This document shows, in pieces, positions 26,262 through 33,436 of a DNA stretch of 64,000 nt (positions are counted from its first letter, which is position 1; the number at the start of each line of letters is the position of its first letter). This DNA is from DASQPR01 sp963836785 (GTDB lineage Bacteria > Actinomycetota > Actinomycetes > Mycobacteriales > Micromonosporaceae). Location: positions 154,848-218,847 of the forward strand of contig CAWIKW010000003.1 in the NCBI GenBank assembly GCA_963836785.1, given 5' to 3'. A program made the position numbers and the translations under genes. The notes under the pieces were generated by a model. That model was not told where the DNA came from. It made no database searches and was given only the letters and a program-made list of their open reading frames with translations.

Positions 26262-27295
26262 CCGGTGCGGCGATCGCCGGGATCGCGCTTGCCCACCCGC
26301 CCGTAACGACCCAGGACGACCTCTGGGACGGCTTCTTCGCGAAGCACTACAGCGGCGTACAGCGGGCGCTGGCGAAGCGGATCTTCGCCAACTCCGGCGT
26401 TCGCGCCCGCCATGCGGTGGTCAACCCGACGGTCGAGGACGTGTCGGCCTGGTCGACCGGCCGCCGCATGCAGCGCTACCTGGTCGAGGCGATGCCGCTG
26501 GGCAAGTCGGCCGTGGCCGACGCACTCGCCGCCGCGCGCGTGGCCGCCACCGACGTCGGACTGTTCGCGGTGTGCTCCTGCACCGGCTACGTCACCCCCG
26601 GGCTCGACATCCTGCTCGCCCGTGACCTCGGCATGGCGGCCTCGACCCAGCGGCTCAACATCGGACACATGGGTTGCTACGCGGCGCTGCCCGGCCTCGG
26701 TGCCGTGCGCGACTATGTGCGCGCCAACGGGCGCCCGGCCGTGCTGCTGTGCCTCGAGTTGACCAGCCTGCACGTGCAGCCGGCGACGGCCGACGCGGAG
26801 CAGATCGTCGCGCACGCGCTGTTTGCCGACGGCGCGGCCGCCGTCGTGGTCACGCCGGAGGCAGGCGGGTACGAAGTGGTGGAGGTCGCCGCCGTGACCG
26901 ATACGGCGACGGCTGACCACATGACCTGGGACGTCACCGATCTCGGATTCCGGATGGGCCTGTCCGCGCGTGTCCCGGACGTGCTCGCGATCCATGTGGC
27001 CGGGATGGTGGACGGTCTCCTCGGGCGCCATGGGCTGGAACGGAGCGACATCGGCGGATGGGCCGTACATCCCGGTGGGCCCCGCATCCTCGACGTGATC
27101 GCGGCCGAACTCGCCCTGCCGGCGGATGCCCTCGACGATTCCCGCGCCGTCCTGGCCGAGCATGGCAACTGCTCGTCGCCAACGGTGGTCATGGTGCTCG
27201 ACGAGATCATGCGGCGGCCGCAACCGCCGCGCTGGACCCTGGCTCTCGCGTTCGGGCCCGGCCTCACGCTTTACGCGGCCCTGCTGCGCTTATAG
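26255..27295 (+). CDS. type III polyketide synthase
   Basis: A chalcone-synthase-fold homodimeric enzyme of 346 residues that extends an acyl-CoA with malonyl-CoA. The catalytic triad is visible: Cys in NIGHMGCYAALPGL, His in GWAVHPGGPRIL and Asn in EHGNCSSPTVV. AVCSCTGYVTPGLDILL and the C-terminal ALAFGPGLTLYAALL are typical. ATG 26255 (or GTG 26258) overlaps the dehydrogenase stop. Together with the methyltransferase and the nearby UbiA it suggests an alkylresorcinol, pyrone or prenylated phenolic lipid product. Confidence 0.93.
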   Translation: MVTGAAIAGIALAHPPVTTQDDLWDGFFAKHYSGVQRALAKRIFANSGVRARHAVVNPTVEDVSAWSTGRRMQRYLVEAMPLGKSAVADALAAARVAATDVGLFAVCSCTGYVTPGLDILLARDLGMAASTQRLNIGHMGCYAALPGLGAVRDYVRANGRPAVLLCLELTSLHVQPATADAEQIVAHALFADGAAAVVVTPEAGGYEVVEVAAVTDTATADHMTWDVTDLGFRMGLSARVPDVLAIHVAGMVDGLLGRHGLERSDIGGWAVHPGGPRILDVIAAELALPADALDDSRAVLAEHGNCSSPTVVMVLDEIMRRPQPPRWTLALAFGPGLTLYAALLRL

Positions 27296-27304
27296 GAGGC
27301 GTGA

Positions 27305-28051
27305 TCAACCAAGTCCGGCGAGCGCGTCGCGGAAGTCGCCGATCGCGTTGGCGTGGCTGAACGTGCGGATCACGTTGCCGGACGCGTCCACGAGCACGGC
27401 GGTGACCTGACCGGCCGGGCTGGCGTTGCGATCAGGTCCGGCTCCGTACGTCGCCAGCAACGCCTGCTGACTATCGGCCAGCGCGACCGCCGTGGTCGCG
27501 CCGGCGGGCAGGGCCGGCGCCTTCCGATCGATGACGAGCACCTTGACCTTGGCCGGGGCCGCCTTGACCGTGTCCTGGATCAATTGTTCGCATGGGCATC
27601 CGTCAAGCACCAAGATCACAGCCGGCAGTGACTTTTGCAGGCTTACCTGCTTGCCGGCGGCGTCGGGGAGCGACAGGTTCATCATTTGCGGCGTGACCGG
27701 GGATGCGGCTGGCCGCTGTGCGGTCGTCGTGGTCCCCGAACCCGTTCGGGTGGACAGCGTGATCGCGAAGAGGCTTGTCAGGGCGGCGACGATCGCAATG
27801 GCCATGATCAAAAGCGGCGTTCCGACCGGCGGGTTCTCGTCCTCGGCGCCGGTCCGGGCCGGGAGGCCGAGCCGCCGACGCCACTTCGCCCGGCGCATCG
27901 AGCGGCGACGCTGGCGCCGCAGGGCTAAACTTTCCCGATCCAGCTCCGAGGGGTCATCCGGGATGACGACGACGCCCCACTCCGGTGGCAGATCTGGCAC
28001 GCCGCCGTTGTCCGAAGGGGGTGTGCCTTCGCCCTCGCGAAACGAACCCAT
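27305..28051 (-). CDS. membrane-anchored thioredoxin-fold-like protein
   Basis: About 248 residues. An Arg-rich cytoplasmic segment (LALRRQRRRSMRRAKWRRRLG) precedes one transmembrane helix (LLIMAIAIVAALTSLFAITL). The extracellular part has MNLSLPDAAGKQVSLQKSLPAVILVLDGCPCEQLI. The layout, a strand followed by a C-X-C after a hydrophobic stretch, resembles AhpC/TSA or SCO-type domains with a non-standard CPC in place of CXXC. Convergent with the PKS gene. Function unknown. Confidence 0.6.
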   Translation of the reverse strand: MGSFREGEGTPPSDNGGVPDLPPEWGVVVIPDDPSELDRESLALRRQRRRSMRRAKWRRRLGLPARTGAEDENPPVGTPLLIMAIAIVAALTSLFAITLSTRTGSGTTTTAQRPAASPVTPQMMNLSLPDAAGKQVSLQKSLPAVILVLDGCPCEQLIQDTVKAAPAKVKVLVIDRKAPALPAGATTAVALADSQQALLATYGAGPDRNASPAGQVTAVLVDASGNVIRTFSHANAIGDFRDALAGLG

Positions 28052-28544
28052 AGTGCGCTCTCCTCGCCCTCCCCTAACTGTCGCTCATACGAGCGGGGGA
28101 TGCCAGACTCAGCCGCTAAGTTTGTCGCTGGTTCGGTGGCGTGGCGGGCCAGTCGATGATCGCTCCGCTGGTTCGCGGCGACCGCTCCCGCACCCTCATC
28201 TTCATGCCCATATCGATGATCGTTCAGGTATTCGACCGACCGCGACGAGGCGTCGGCCAGGCATCTCGAGGGGCACCCGCCCGCACGCTGTGTGACGAAG
28301 TGCATCGGCCGTTGCCGTGCCCCCATCTATCGGCCGAAAGGCACCGGTCGTATATATCCGGCAAAACGCATCTGCCCAGGCCAGACCGCGGTTGTCATCG
28401 GCGTAGATGCATGAGGTGGACCCGTTGTCAAGCCCGGCACAGTGTCATCGGACATGTCGTGAGCAGCGCTAACGGCACCCTCTCAAGTGGGATCCAGGAC
28501 CGCCGACGTGTTACCCTAGACACAGCGAAAGGGGCTTCGAACCT
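28052..28544 (+). promoter_or_regulatory. 493-bp region between divergent genes, includes the carD promoter
   Basis: No gene is supported. Just before carD, TACCCT at 28512-28517 is a plausible -10 element, and AAGGGG about 11 nt before the carD ATG is a loosely spaced ribosome site. No good -35 hexamer is seen at 17-19 nt. The remainder contains short, unrelated open frames only. Confidence 0.4.
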
Positions 28545-29030
28545 ATGGTTTTCAGTGTCGGCGAGACCGTTGTTTACCCCCACCACGGGGCCGCACTCAT
28601 CGAGGCGATCGAGACCCGGGTCATCAAGGGCGAGGAAAAGCAGTATCTCGTCCTGCGCGTGGCTCAGGGTGACCTTACGGTGCGTGTACCTGCCGAGAAC
28701 GCCGAGATCGTCGGTGTCCGGGACGTCGTAAACGAGGAGGGCCTGAGCAAGGTCTTCGACGTGCTGCGCGCACCGCACACCGAGGAGCCGACCAACTGGT
28801 CGCGGCGCTACAAGGCAAACCTGGAGAAGCTCGCGTCGGGCAACCCGCTCAAGGTCGCCGAGGTCGTTCGTGACCTGTGGCGCCGTGAGCGTGAGCGCGG
28901 CTTGTCGGCTGGTGAGAAGCGCATGCTGGCCAAGGCGCGCGACATCCTCGTCGGCGAGGTGGCACTCGCCGAGAAGAGCACCAAGGACGAGGCCGAGATG
29001 CTCCTCGACAAGGTTCTCACCCAGGCCTGA
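28545..29030 (+). CDS. carD: CarD-family transcriptional regulator
   Basis: RNA-polymerase-binding regulator that stabilises open complexes, notably at rRNA promoters. Its 161 residues begin MVFSVGETVVYPHHGAALIEAI, the RNAP-interacting Tudor-like domain. They continue with the helical DNA-binding half (NWSRRYKANLEKLASGNPLKVAEVVRDLWRRERERGLSAGEKRML). Placement immediately upstream of ispD-ispF is the common actinobacterial arrangement. Confidence 0.96.
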   Translation: MVFSVGETVVYPHHGAALIEAIETRVIKGEEKQYLVLRVAQGDLTVRVPAENAEIVGVRDVVNEEGLSKVFDVLRAPHTEEPTNWSRRYKANLEKLASGNPLKVAEVVRDLWRRERERGLSAGEKRMLAKARDILVGEVALAEKSTKDEAEMLLDKVLTQA

Positions 29031-29056
29031 CCGGGCCGAGATCCGCATCCCTCACC

Positions 29057-29110
29057 GAGGATCGCGACGTGACCGCGCAGACCAATGCGCGCGGTGACGT
29101 CGCGATCCTC
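29057..29110 (+). promoter_or_regulatory. 22-bp hairpin enclosing the ispD ribosome site and start codon
   Basis: The arm 29057-29078 pairs with 29089-29110 at 21 of 22 positions around a 10-nt loop. GAGG (29057-29060) and the GTG start (29069-29071) are both in the 5' arm. In RNA this would hide the translation start unless opened. Confidence 0.6.
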
Positions 29111-29818
29111 GTTCCGGCCGCGGGTATGGGCGTCCGGCTGGGCCCCGGCGTGCCGAAGGCGCTGCGCCTGCTGGCCGGAGAGCCACTCCTGCTGCACGCC
29201 GTTCGGGGCGTCGCGGCGGCGCCCTCGGTTGGGCTGATTGTCGTGGCTGCTCCAGCCGCGGACATCGACGCGGTCGGGTCGTTGCTTGAGGCGATCCGTT
29301 GCCCGGTCCGGGTCGTGCCGGGTGGTCCGACCCGGCAGGCGTCGGTGGCGTGTGCGCTTGCGGCCGTACCGGCAGAATTTGATCTTGTCCTCGTGCACGA
29401 TGCTGCGCGCGCGTTGACGCCGCCATCGTTGATCGAGTCGGTTGCGGCCAAGCTCCGCGCCGGGTCTTTCGCGGTGGTCCCAGCGCTCCCGGTCGCGGAC
29501 ACCATCAAGCGCGTCGGCCCTGACGGCGAGGTGGTGGCGACCGTCGACCGCTCGGTGTTGCGCGCGGTCCAGACGCCGCAGGGCTTTCGGCGCGCGACAC
29601 TCGCCGCGGCGCACGCCAGCGCCGTTGACGACCACACCGACGACGCGGGCCTGGCCGAACAAGCGGGGGTACGCGTGGATACGGTGCCCGGCGACGACCT
29701 GGCATTCAAGATCACCCGGCCGTTCGATCTCGCCGTGGCCGAGGCGATGCTCGCTTCGAATGCGGCCGGTCTGGCGGCCGGTAGCCTGAGTGCCATCGAT
29801 ACGCCGCGAGAGGGGTGA
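29069..29818 (+). CDS. ispD: 2-C-methyl-D-erythritol 4-phosphate cytidylyltransferase
   Basis: MEP-pathway enzyme that forms CDP-methylerythritol. Motifs: LVPAAGMGVRLGPGVPKAL (nucleotide-binding loop with Gly-rich turn), VPGGPTRQASVACAL, LVLVHDAARALTPP and VQTPQGFRRATL..DDAGLAEQAG. The 249 residues are normal. The GTG start lies within a strong hairpin. ispF follows after a broken Uma2 gene that interrupts the usual ispD-ispF adjacency. Confidence 0.95.
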   Translation: MTAQTNARGDVAILVPAAGMGVRLGPGVPKALRLLAGEPLLLHAVRGVAAAPSVGLIVVAAPAADIDAVGSLLEAIRCPVRVVPGGPTRQASVACALAAVPAEFDLVLVHDAARALTPPSLIESVAAKLRAGSFAVVPALPVADTIKRVGPDGEVVATVDRSVLRAVQTPQGFRRATLAAAHASAVDDHTDDAGLAEQAGVRVDTVPGDDLAFKITRPFDLAVAEAMLASNAAGLAAGSLSAIDTPREG

Positions 29819-29820
29819 CC

Positions 29821-30149
29821 ATGACAATCGAGGCGCCCACGCCCCTGTGGATGCACGAACAGGTCACGGCCGAGGATTACGACTCGTGGTCGGAAGAGCG
29901 CTGCCAGGACATCGAGATCATGGACGGAATGGTCGTGCTGAGTCCGAGGTCAACAATCCGGCACAACCGGCTGGCCACGAAGCTAGCGACTGGTCTTGAG
30001 GCAGCGAGCAGGTCGGCGTCGGAATCCCGGTCGTCCACACGTACGTGCTCGATGCGGCAGCGCAGGTGTATCGGCCGACCGAGGTCTTCACGGGTGTCGT
30101 GAAGGCGATCGCGCCGTTCGCCGTCGAGCTCGACCTCCGCGAGATCTGA
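29821..30149 (+). pseudogene. Uma2-family endonuclease remnant, internally deleted and frameshifted
   Basis: The first 60 residues (MTIEAPTPLWMHEQVTAEDYDSWSEERC..IMDGMVVLSPRSTIRHNRLATKLATGLEAA) match the N-terminus of Uma2 (DUF820) proteins, PD-(D/E)XK-like. The intact frame then ends in low-quality sequence. The next frame from about 30004 reads VGVGIPVVHTYVLDAAAQVYRPTEVFTGVVKAIAPFAVELDLREI and stops at 30149, the family C-terminus. The middle, including the nuclease core, is missing. It starts 2 bp after ispD, so it was inserted in, or recombined into, the ispD-ispF operon. Confidence 0.75.
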
Positions 30150-30163
30150 GTCGGGCCTCAAGC

Positions 30164-30169
30164 TACGCT
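30164..30169 (+). promoter_or_regulatory. -10-like TACGCT before ispF
   Basis: TANNNT hexamer ending 7 nt before the ispF GTG, a spacing that would put the transcription start at or near the start codon (leaderless mRNA). No ribosome site is visible. Confidence 0.4.
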
Positions 30170-30176
30170 CGGCGCC

Positions 30177-30677
30177 GTGACGGTTCCCCAGGTCGGCATC
30201 GGTACGGACATCCACGCGTACGGCGAGGGCCGGCCGTGTTGGGTAGCCGGTCTGTTGTGGCCGGATTCCCCCGGGCTCGACGGTCACTCCGATGGGGACG
30301 TCGCCGCGCACGCCGCCTGTGACGCGCTGCTGTCCGCGGCCGGGCTCGGTGATCTCGGCTCGAACTACGGCGTCGCCGAGCCGGAGTGGGCGGGTGCCTC
30401 CGGCGTCGCCATGCTGGCGGAGACGGCTCGACGGGTCCGGGCTGTCGGTTGCGAGATCGGCAATGTCTCCGTACAGGTGATCGGAAATGCTCCGAAGATC
30501 GGCCCACGTCGAGCCGAGGCGCAGGCCGCGCTGTCCGAGGCGATCGGTGCCCCGGTCACCGTGGCCGGGACGACGGCGGATGGCCTGGGCCTGACCGGTC
30601 GCGGCGAAGGAGTCGCGGCGGTCGCGGTCGCCTTGGTGATTCCGCCGAGCCGTGATGACGAGGTCCCGGCCCGCTGA
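30177..30677 (+). CDS. ispF: 2-C-methyl-D-erythritol 2,4-cyclodiphosphate synthase
   Basis: MEP-pathway cyclase. The metal-binding GTDIHAY and GLDGHSDGDVAAHAACDALL are intact, followed by NVSVQVIGNAPKIGPRRAEAQAALSEAIG and the C-terminal TTADGLGLTGRGEGVAAVAVAL. 166 residues is normal. GTG start with a -10-like element 7 nt upstream. Confidence 0.96.
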   Translation: MTVPQVGIGTDIHAYGEGRPCWVAGLLWPDSPGLDGHSDGDVAAHAACDALLSAAGLGDLGSNYGVAEPEWAGASGVAMLAETARRVRAVGCEIGNVSVQVIGNAPKIGPRRAEAQAALSEAIGAPVTVAGTTADGLGLTGRGEGVAAVAVALVIPPSRDDEVPAR

Positions 30678-30727
30678 GCTCGACTCGAGAGCGAGAGCAG
30701 TGACCTCGCGACGCGTGATACGTGTCG

Positions 30728-31114
30728 CTACGGTTCGTCAACGATGAACACGAGGACGTCCTCGAGCGCGTCGACGACGTCGCTCGGGATGTCCGCCTCG
30801 ACCACGAGATCGGCCAGTGAGCGGAGCCCGTCGAATCGCTCGCGGGCGCCGACGATGCGCCGGGCCATCTGGGCGTCGAGGCCCGGCAGCGATGCCAGCA
30901 CTCCGTCGGACACATGATTGACATCGACGAGACCGCCATCCGCGAAGTCGCGGAGCAGGTCAGGTCGTCCGATCCGGAGCGTCGTTGCCAAGGCGTGATC
31001 GTCGGCCACGATCTTGCGGGCAAGTTTCCGACGTTCGCGCTGCTCTATGGCCGCCTCGATGGCCGGGTCGTGCTCGAGTTTGTTGCGTTCGGCCGCTGAC
31101 ATCTGGGCGATCAT
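30728..31114 (-). CDS. helix-hairpin-helix protein of unknown function
   Basis: About 128 residues. A charged helical N-terminus (MSAAERNKLEHDPAIEAAIEQRERRKLARK) is followed by VDVNHVSDGVLASLPGLDAQMARRIVGARERFDGLRSLADLV, a ComEA-like helix-hairpin-helix that could bind DNA or protein. The ATG at 31114 follows the stop of the upstream membrane-protein gene by one base, implying co-translation; an ATG at 31138 would overlap it. Confidence 0.7.
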   Translation of the reverse strand: MIAQMSAAERNKLEHDPAIEAAIEQRERRKLARKIVADDHALATTLRIGRPDLLRDFADGGLVDVNHVSDGVLASLPGLDAQMARRIVGARERFDGLRSLADLVVEADIPSDVVDALEDVLVFIVDEP

Positions 31115-31115
31115 G

Positions 31116-31478
31116 TCACCCTGGTCTGAGAGCCGCATCCGACCGACGCATCGTCCGGGCGACCCACGGCGACAGCACAACGGCCTCCATGCCGGCGACG
31201 ACGAACATCACTATGAGCGCGGTGCTCGCCGTCGACGTGAGCGAGTCGTCCGGAGCGTCGTCGACCGTAGCGAAGAACAAACCGAGCGCGGCCGCGTACA
31301 GCGCCGCGGAAGCCCAAAGGCCGGCGGAGGCGAGGCGGCTGAGGCCGCGTAGAAACACCGCGGCCAAAGCAAAGGCAAGCGCCGAGCCGAATCCGAGAGT
31401 GATCCACGGTACGAGCGCAAACACGATCGCCGCCGCTATCGGGCGCCGGTACGGGTGCGACTTTCGCTCGATATCCAT
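31116..31478 (-). CDS. small membrane protein
   Basis: 120 residues with four hydrophobic segments (IAAAIVFALVPWITLGFG, ALAFALAAVFLRG, AGLWASAALYAAALGLFFA, ALIVMFVVAGMEAVVL) and a basic, charged N-terminus. No recognised family. Adjacent and coupled to the helix-hairpin-helix gene. Divergent from the PPOX gene. Confidence 0.65.
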   Translation of the reverse strand: MDIERKSHPYRRPIAAAIVFALVPWITLGFGSALAFALAAVFLRGLSRLASAGLWASAALYAAALGLFFATVDDAPDDSLTSTASTALIVMFVVAGMEAVVLSPWVARTMRRSDAALRPG

Positions 31479-31547
31479 CGCGGTATTCCGTTTCCGGTGC
31501 GACCTCTGCACGCAGTCCACTGTAGGACGCCATGGCATGATCGGCGC

Positions 31548-31940
31548 ATGTCCGTTCCGCTGCCCGATCTCGCCAAGCGCCTCCTCGACGCGAACACGTT
31601 TGCGACGCTTTCCACCATCAATCCCGACGGCGCGCCACAGGCCACCGTCATCTGGCTGAAGCGAGACGGCGACGACGTGCTGTTCTCGACGATCCGAGGG
31701 CGGCGCAAGACGAAGAACATGGAGCGCGATCCGCGCGTGGCCATCTGCATGTTCGACCCCGAAGACCCGTACGAGTATGTCGAGATCCGCGGCAAGGTCG
31801 AGATGACCGAGGAGAACGGCCGCGAACTCATCCAGGAACTGTCCCAGCGCTACGACGGCGTCGACTTCCGAGTTGAGCCGCCCGAGGTGATCCGCGTCGT
31901 GTGCCGTGTCGTCGCCGACCAGGCGCTGACGCACCACTAG
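31548..31940 (+). CDS. PPOX-class F420-dependent oxidoreductase-like protein
   Basis: A split beta-barrel flavin/deazaflavin-binding protein of 130 residues. FATLSTINPDGAPQATVIWLKRDGDDVLFSTIRGRRKTKNMERDPRVAICMFDPEDPYEYVEIRGKVEM is the standard PPOX/F420 family core, with the RGRRKTKN segment contacting the cofactor phosphate. The cofactor is probably F420, given the actinobacterial context; the substrate is unknown. Confidence 0.85.
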   Translation: MSVPLPDLAKRLLDANTFATLSTINPDGAPQATVIWLKRDGDDVLFSTIRGRRKTKNMERDPRVAICMFDPEDPYEYVEIRGKVEMTEENGRELIQELSQRYDGVDFRVEPPEVIRVVCRVVADQALTHH

Positions 31941-31988
31941 CGCGTCGGGACGACGTACCCGCCGCGTCGAGAACGACCGCCGCGAACC

Positions 31989-33227
31989 TCAGCCGGTCGA
32001 CGTGTCCGGATCGGCGGCGTCGGTCGCCGCCGGCGAGCCCGACCGGCGAGCCCACGTCCACGCATAGCCGGCGTCCTCGACGGCGAGCGCCGGCTCGCAC
32101 AGATCGAGTGGCCGGAACGTGTCGACCATGACCGCGAGCTCATCGAAGTATTCGACGCCGATGGCGCGCTCGACCGCGCCGGGCTGCGGACCGTGCGTGA
32201 AACCGCTCGGGTGCAACGAGATCGAGCCCTGCTCGATGCCCGAACCGCGGCGCGCCTCGTAATTGCCGCCCGTGTAGAACAGCATCTCGTCCGAGTCGAC
32301 GTTGTGGTGGTTGTACGGGATCGGGATCGACAGCGGGTGGTAGTCGACCTTGCGCGGGACGAACGAGCAGATCACGAAGTTCGGACCCTCGAACGTCTGG
32401 TGTACGGGCGGCGGCTGGTGCACGCGACCGGTGATCGGTTCGAAGTCGTGGATCGAGAACGCCCACGGGTAGAGGCAGCCGTCCCATCCGACGACGTCGA
32501 ACGGGTGGTTGGCGTAGGTGAACTTCGTCCAGGCCGTACCGGTGGGACCGGTGCCTCGGGACCGGTGCTGGACATACACGTCGACGTCGGTCGCGTCGAC
32601 GGTGAGCGGCTCGACCGGTCCGCGCAGATCCCGCTCGCAGTACGGGGAGCTCTCCAGGAACTGGCCGCGTACGGACAGGTAGCGCTTCGGTGGCCCGATG
32701 TGGCCGGTCGCCTCGATCACGAGGGTGCGCAGCGGCGTCCCGGTGGTCGGGACGATGCGGTGGATCACCGATGTCGGGATGACGACGTAGTCGCCCGCGG
32801 CGACCTCCAGCACACCGAACGTGGACTCGATCAGCGCGCCGCCAGATTCGACGTACACGCACTCGTCACCGATCGCGTTGCGGTAGAGCGGCGACGGTTG
32901 GTCGGCCACGACGTACGAGATGCGGCAGTCGTCGTTGGCCATCAGATGCTGTCGGCCGAGAATCGGATCGGCGCCGGAGCTATCGAGCTTGTGCGTCTGG
33001 AAGTGCCGTGGTTTGAGCGGCCGGTTCGCCGCGCGCGTCCACGTCAGTGGCTCGTACTCCTCGGCGGCCACGATCGCCGTGGGTAGGAAGCGGTGATACA
33101 GCAACGAGGAATCGGATGAGAACCCTTCCTGGCCCATCAGCTCCTCGGCGTAGAGCCCGCCGTTCGGCTGGCGGAACTGCGTGTGGCGCTTGGGTGGCAG
33201 CTCGCCGACCCGGCGGTAGTAGGGCAT
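31989..33227 (-). CDS. hmgA: homogentisate 1,2-dioxygenase
   Basis: Fe(II) cupin enzyme that opens the homogentisate ring to maleylacetoacetate. The sequence contains GDYVVIPTSVIHRI, PFDVVGWDGCLYPWAFSIHDFEPITGRVHQPPPVHQTFEGPNFVICSF, PYNHHNVDSDEMLFYTGG and GSISLHPSGFTHGPQPG, with the histidines and glutamate that ligate iron. The 412 residues are slightly short of the usual 430-440, as in other actinobacterial forms. Divergent from the fahA operon across about 210 bp containing palindromic sites. Confidence 0.96.
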   Translation of the reverse strand: MPYYRRVGELPPKRHTQFRQPNGGLYAEELMGQEGFSSDSSLLYHRFLPTAIVAAEEYEPLTWTRAANRPLKPRHFQTHKLDSSGADPILGRQHLMANDDCRISYVVADQPSPLYRNAIGDECVYVESGGALIESTFGVLEVAAGDYVVIPTSVIHRIVPTTGTPLRTLVIEATGHIGPPKRYLSVRGQFLESSPYCERDLRGPVEPLTVDATDVDVYVQHRSRGTGPTGTAWTKFTYANHPFDVVGWDGCLYPWAFSIHDFEPITGRVHQPPPVHQTFEGPNFVICSFVPRKVDYHPLSIPIPYNHHNVDSDEMLFYTGGNYEARRGSGIEQGSISLHPSGFTHGPQPGAVERAIGVEYFDELAVMVDTFRPLDLCEPALAVEDAGYAWTWARRSGSPAATDAADPDTSTG

Positions 33228-33264
33228 CGCAGCTCCTTAGCTTGCGGTTCCGGTCTGTTCGTTC

Positions 33265-33394
33265 GTCCGAAGTTCGGCATCCCGGGCGTTGGTCCGACGT
33301 TCGGCATACCGGCCCTCTTGCCCGACTTCAACGGTAATCGGGGAGTTGGTAACCGTTCAGCCGTTTGCCGGACGAGTGTGTCCGATAATCGGAC
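33265..33394. promoter_or_regulatory. three related palindromic operators between hmgA and the fahA operon
   Basis: GTCCGAAGTTCGGCAT (33265-33280), GTCCGACGTTCGGCAT (33292-33307, 15 of 16 identical, 27 bp on) and GTCCGATAATCGGAC (33380-33394, a perfect 15-bp palindrome) share the core CCGAN3TCGG. The arrangement fits a shared regulator of both divergent units; the regulator is not identified. Confidence 0.6.
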
Positions 33395-33422
33395 GCTGTT
33401 GTCCGCCATATGTAGCGTCCGC

Positions 33423-33428
33423 TAGGTT
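33423..33428 (+). promoter_or_regulatory. -10-like TAGGTT before the fahA operon
   Basis: TANNNT hexamer 8 nt before the GTG at 33437, with a palindromic operator about 30 bp upstream. It suggests a near-leaderless transcript controlled from that operator. Confidence 0.4.
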
Positions 33429-33436
33429 CTGTAGCC

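Noticed and set aside
2262..28078. Recurring CCCTAAC motif in intergenic regions (near 2263, 25008, 25016, 28072)
   Set aside because: It occurs at inconsistent orientations and distances relative to genes, so no role can be argued; possibly chance.
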